7,958 nucleotides of DNA from Candidatus Nomurabacteria bacterium (GTDB taxonomy: Bacteria > Patescibacteriota > Saccharimonadia > Saccharimonadales > Saccharimonadaceae). Where the stretch lies: NCBI GenBank assembly GCA_031262565.1, contig JAISHL010000012.1:1-7958 (forward strand), written 5' to 3'. Numbering within the stretch: position 1 is the first letter of the stretch; each line of letters opens with the position of its first letter. Both the position numbers and the translations under genes were made by a program. Positions 5,175-7,958 of this stretch are shown here, one piece after another. Under the pieces are notes generated by a model, which saw only the letters and a list, made by a program, of their open reading frames with translations, had not been told where the DNA came from and ran no database searches.

Positions 5175-6719
5175 TTATTGTTTAAGAAGACAACGAACCG
5201 AAAATCCATAAAAGCGAGCACTGAAATTATCGGGCTGAACCCCACTACCCTCTCTAAAGCTCGCAGCATAAGCAAAATATTCGTTTGGATAATGCGTTGA
5301 TGACCATATATAGCCATAGCTTGACTGACCGTCAAATGTGCTATCCAAATAACCAGAGCGAACGCCACGGAATGCGCCACCAAAAACAGCCTGCCAATTT
5401 CTGTAGTCGTCCGCATCAGGATCGGCATTTTTCATGGCGGTGTCGAGTGTGACATATTCTCCATCCGCACCACCCGTTGGCATGCGCCAATTCGCTGGAC
5501 AGATGTCTTGGGTAGCGTCAGTCGGCATAACTCCATATGCCGTGCATGTTGCTGGATCGTTCCCCGTCGCCGCACACCAGTTGTATAGATAGCCGTAAAA
5601 ATCATCACGGTCGATAGCTTCGTTACTGGTGGTGGAGCCAGCTGTGCCAGAGCTATCGCCAGTAACTGGACCATGAACACCCGGCATAGTAGTATCACTG
5701 TATGGGTTTGAAATGGTTGGGATAGTAAAAGTATTATCGCCAGTAAGATTAGTGTTGGTGGATGTTAATGTAGTTGAAGCCCCGTCGCCATTAGCAGTAA
5801 TAGAGGCTGCGTCGAGTTTCAAATTATTCAACATCCAACAATTCCCATCAGCGAGTTTGGCGACATTATAAAGTTGATTGTTGCGAGCGTCTGTTAATGT
5901 AACAACCGCCTCGTCATTGCGATCATCGCCCAGACCCGTATAATAATCGAGAGAAGCGCAATCGTCTTGCGTGAACGCCTGCATAGCGGTCGGTAAAATA
6001 CGATTATTCTCCGCCTCTAATGTCAATTGTAGCGTGTATTTTCCCACGGCAATATCACTCGGCACGGTCACAATAATGGTAAAGTCGGTTTCATCTCCGT
6101 CGCTGGCAATTGCATTGGTTTTTTTGATTTGCATATCATCGAGATTTGTCAAATCAATCATGTTTTCCAAATCCATCGTTTCATCGGTATTGCCAAACAT
6201 TTTAGCGGTCGCACTGCTCGGCAAAGTATTTTCACTCGTAGTCATGGTCATAGTATAACCAGTTGGATTATCGCTACTGACATTAGTGGTTAAAATCTCC
6301 GTCCCAGTAATAGATTCGGCGCCGTTTGTGTCAGCTTTGTCAATTGTAATAGTCGTCGGCTCAATAGATAGACATGCAGCGATTGACGGATTGCACTCAA
6401 TCACATCCTCCGCCACGACATTATTTGTCGTCGGAATTAAACCAATCGCTGTCAGTAAAATCGCGCCGACGATCAAACCAACGCCCGATCGGCGATGCTT
6501 ACTCTTGAATAAAATTATCGCCGCAATAACCATAACGATTATCGCAGTCACTAAAATAGCCACGATGGCGGGATGATTTACAGAACCATTCGTAACATGC
6601 GATACGGCATCAGTCAGGGCATCTCCAGTATTTGGAACTAATGGTGGCGTATCTACGGGCGGCGTCGGCAAAACTGCGGTGTCCACCACATTGACGTTAA
6701 TATCGGTTAATACGCGCAT
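5175..6719 (-). CDS. Membrane-anchored FISUMP-domain surface protein with PNTG-like segment
   Basis: Probably a surface-exposed protein of unknown ligand; 514 residues. Order: a Pro-rich start with PLVPNTG (26-32), a hydrophobic span (50-71), a short basic stretch KSKHRR (72-77), a second hydrophobic span (79-95) ending in a signal-peptidase-like VVAED, an Ig-like beta-rich Thr/Asp region (about 110-240, with NPTGYTMTMTTS), and a FISUMP domain to the end: NVAKLADGNCWMLNNL, YGYLYNWCAATG, DICPANWRMPTGG, AFRGVRSGYLD, GYIWSST, GFSVRCL. The basic loop should stay inside, placing both the PNTG end and the FISUMP part outside. The ATG at 6719 has GGAGG five bases upstream; a GTG at 6731 overlaps that site and is rejected. 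The acidic, Thr-rich exported part fits a secreted protein. In Saccharibacteria such proteins could contact host cells; that is inference. Confidence 0.85.
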   Translation of the reverse strand: MRVLTDINVNVVDTAVLPTPPVDTPPLVPNTGDALTDAVSHVTNGSVNHPAIVAILVTAIIVMVIAAIILFKSKHRRSGVGLIVGAILLTAIGLIPTTNNVVAEDVIECNPSIAACLSIEPTTITIDKADTNGAESITGTEILTTNVSSDNPTGYTMTMTTSENTLPSSATAKMFGNTDETMDLENMIDLTNLDDMQIKKTNAIASDGDETDFTIIVTVPSDIAVGKYTLQLTLEAENNRILPTAMQAFTQDDCASLDYYTGLGDDRNDEAVVTLTDARNNQLYNVAKLADGNCWMLNNLKLDAASITANGDGASTTLTSTNTNLTGDNTFTIPTISNPYSDTTMPGVHGPVTGDSSGTAGSTTSNEAIDRDDFYGYLYNWCAATGNDPATCTAYGVMPTDATQDICPANWRMPTGGADGEYVTLDTAMKNADPDADDYRNWQAVFGGAFRGVRSGYLDSTFDGQSSYGYIWSSTHYPNEYFAYAASFREGSGVQPDNFSARFYGFSVRCLLKQ

Positions 6720-6747
6720 TTCAGCCTCCACTTCTATTTATAGGAAA

Positions 6748-6776
6748 AGTATACAGCATAAACAGAATCGCGTCAA
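6748..6776 (-). promoter_or_regulatory. Sigma70-type promoter of the FISUMP-recO genes
   Basis: Minus strand TTGACG (6771-6776), a 17-base spacer and TATACT (6748-6753). The start of transcription would fall near 6741, giving a leader of about 22 bases that carries the GGAGG site for the ATG at 6719. It lies in the 70-base gap after the receiver gene, so the surface protein can be expressed independently of the kinase/receiver pair. Confidence 0.75.
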
Positions 6777-6789
6777 ATAATTTTGCTAG

Positions 6790-7152
6790 TTACTCAACAC
6801 ATCGCAAGATCTCTTTTTTCAGCTCGCCCAGCTCAACCGTCGCCTTGTCTAAAACTTTTTTAACATTAAAAATCACCACGTCGCGCGGATCAATTCTTGG
6901 CGCCGACACAGACAAAATAATCGTTTTAATCTCGCGCGTGTCAACATAACTCTGCATTTCATTCAACAGCATAAACAGATTTTTTTCGCCCAAAACCGCG
7001 TCCGCCAACATCAAATCTGGTCGCCATTTGTCTAAAATCGCAAAAACTTTCTCTGGACTGCGACAAATCTTCACTTCAAAATCCGCTTGCAAAGTCGCTT
7101 TCAAGCTTTCCGCAAACCACTTATCATTTTCAAGCAATAAAATTTTAGGCAT
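6790..7152 (-). CDS. Stand-alone response-regulator receiver domain
   Basis: A single 120-residue CheY-like receiver without an output domain. Visible landmarks are KILLLEND (3-10) with the acidic pair Glu8/Asp10, PDLMLADAVLG with the likely phospho-accepting Asp51, a Ser-containing TIILSVSAP strand at the Thr/Ser switch position, and KKVLDKA with the lysine normally followed by Pro (here Ala). With no DNA-binding part it must act through a protein partner. The stop of the kinase-like gene directly abuts this ATG (TAA-ATG), and GGAG six bases upstream lies in the last codons of that gene, so the two are made together. The substituted Lys-Pro step and the His-less partner leave open whether phosphotransfer occurs. 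Confidence 0.85.
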   Translation of the reverse strand: MPKILLLENDKWFAESLKATLQADFEVKICRSPEKVFAILDKWRPDLMLADAVLGEKNLFMLLNEMQSYVDTREIKTIILSVSAPRIDPRDVVIFNVKKVLDKATVELGELKKEILRCVE

Positions 7153-7914
7153 TTATAACTCCAACAAACTTAGTTGACGACTCGTTGGCAGATGCGCCGA
7201 AAAAATCATGCCGCCCGACGAGCGACGCTGAATCGACAATTTGCCATTCATCGCTGTCGTGAATTTTTGCGCAATCATTAGCCCCAAACTACTCGTGAGC
7301 GGGCGCGTCGACAACGGTGTTTTTATATGACCAAGCGAATTTTTCAGCTGGCGAAAATCTTTCAAACTAATTTGCGAGCCAGAGTCATAAACCGACAATA
7401 CCGCCTCGTCATGCAAAATCTTCGCCGAAATCTCAACCTTTTTCCCGTCCGCGCAATGCAGCGCATTGTCAATCAATCCCGTCAGTAGCGCGTGCAATAA
7501 TTCTCGGTTGCCGATAACAACGCGCGAAATTCGCTTCGAGCGAAACACAATTTCCGAGCCAATTTCCTGCCCCAGCGGTTTCATCTCGTTAATCGCTGTC
7601 AAACATAATCCTTTTAGTTGCACTGGTTCAAGCGAGAACATCGCACCTTCGAGTCGCGCCGCTTTTGTCAAGCTATCAGTCAAGCGTAAAGTTCGCTCCG
7701 CCGTCAACCGCATTTGCCGAATAACTTCCGTCGCCTGATTTTGCTTTTTTGCCAAATTCATCGTTTTTATATCTTCTTCAAGTTGAAAGGTTAGTTGTCG
7801 CAATAAAACCAGCGGCGATTTCAGCTCGTCAGCCACCGCCACCAGCGACGGCGCAGCGTCAAGAGTCAGCTCGCCCCCGCTCGTTTTCGCCAACCTGCCC
7901 TCCACATCATTCAT
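7153..7914 (-). CDS. Soluble histidine-kinase-like protein lacking the H-box histidine
   Basis: 253 residues with no membrane segment or sensor domain. The H-box helix reads VAVADELKSPL (25-35): where kinases have HELRTPL, the phosphate-accepting His is Asp29. A second helix (about 60-88, TAERTLRLTDSLTKAARLE) completes a dimerisation hairpin. The ATPase part keeps pieces only: IDNALHCA with Asn150 (the first N-box Asn is Gly), DSGSQIS (177-183) for DxGxGI, and SSLGLMIA (208-215) followed by GKLSIQRRSSGGMIFSAHLP, a normal end. It may be a pseudokinase, a scaffold, or phosphorylated otherwise. The ATG at 7914 is preferred because a TATAAT box ends seven bases before it; a TTG at 7938 lies inside that promoter. 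It is co-transcribed with the receiver. Confidence 0.8.
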   Translation of the reverse strand: MNDVEGRLAKTSGGELTLDAAPSLVAVADELKSPLVLLRQLTFQLEEDIKTMNLAKKQNQATEVIRQMRLTAERTLRLTDSLTKAARLEGAMFSLEPVQLKGLCLTAINEMKPLGQEIGSEIVFRSKRISRVVIGNRELLHALLTGLIDNALHCADGKKVEISAKILHDEAVLSVYDSGSQISLKDFRQLKNSLGHIKTPLSTRPLTSSLGLMIAQKFTTAMNGKLSIQRRSSGGMIFSAHLPTSRQLSLLEL

Positions 7915-7921
7915 ACATTCA

Positions 7922-7951
7922 ATTATATCAAATTTCAAAAATTCATGTCGC
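7922..7951 (-). promoter_or_regulatory. Extended -10 promoter of the kinase/receiver pair, probably leaderless
   Basis: TGA-TATAAT on the minus strand (box at 7922-7927) with a moderate -35 GCGACA (7946-7951) and an 18-base spacer. Seven bases separate the box from the ATG at 7914, so transcription should begin at or next to the start codon. There is no Shine-Dalgarno before this ATG, which agrees with leaderless initiation. Confidence 0.6.
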
Positions 7952-7958
7952 TTATGGT

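Noticed and set aside
5174..5428. 85-residue N-terminal extension of RecO
   Set aside because: It overlaps the conserved end of the FISUMP domain in another frame, and RecO homology begins at the ATG at 5173.

Overview
The window looks like a small-genome Patescibacteria (CPR) chromosome, most likely Candidatus Saccharibacteria (TM7). The reasons are a FISUMP-domain surface protein with an N-terminal PNTG-plus-membrane segment, a short RecO without zinc cysteines, a minimal soluble kinase/receiver pair, dense packing and moderate GC. This assignment is an inference from protein style; no rRNA or marker gene is present. TGA works as an ordinary stop (for example at the exoIII/NUDIX ATGA overlap), so the UGA-recoding CPR lineages are disfavoured.

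All nine intact genes and the one gene remnant lie on the minus strand, so transcription runs from right to left. From the right: (1) 7914-6790, a histidine-kinase-like protein whose H-box has Asp where the phospho-accepting His belongs, followed without a gap by a stand-alone receiver domain. (2) 6719-4484, behind a good sigma70-type promoter, a membrane-anchored FISUMP surface protein and then recO one base later. (3) 4450-2853, behind an extended -10 promoter placed so close to the ATG that the mRNA should be nearly leaderless, three tandem paralogues of a cysteine-cluster protein family of unknown function. (4) 2819-585, a tightly overlapping run of exonuclease III/AP endonuclease, an MTH1-like NUDIX hydrolase and an NAD(P)H-hydrate dehydratase-like protein. 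(5) 406-46, a remnant with its own near-consensus promoter, an operator-like palindrome and a good Shine-Dalgarno, in which the start of one gene runs out of frame into the C-terminal end of an old-yellow-enzyme/2,4-dienoyl-CoA-reductase-type flavoprotein.

Functionally the middle of the window is a maintenance cluster: recombination repair (RecO), abasic-site repair (ExoIII), cleaning of oxidised nucleotides (MTH1-like NUDIX) and repair of damaged NAD(P)H (hydrate dehydratase). The three cysteine-cluster proteins sit inside this group, which makes a redox, metal or damage-related role plausible but unproven.

The main points for a second look are the cysteine-cluster triplet; two copies of a nested palindromic element carried in frame inside the exoIII and dehydratase coding regions, resembling the behaviour of Rickettsia palindromic elements; the His-less kinase with its receiver; and the repeated leaderless promoter layout. 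No RNA gene, CRISPR array, insertion sequence or convincing intrinsic terminator was seen, and no gene-free stretch exceeds 300 bases.
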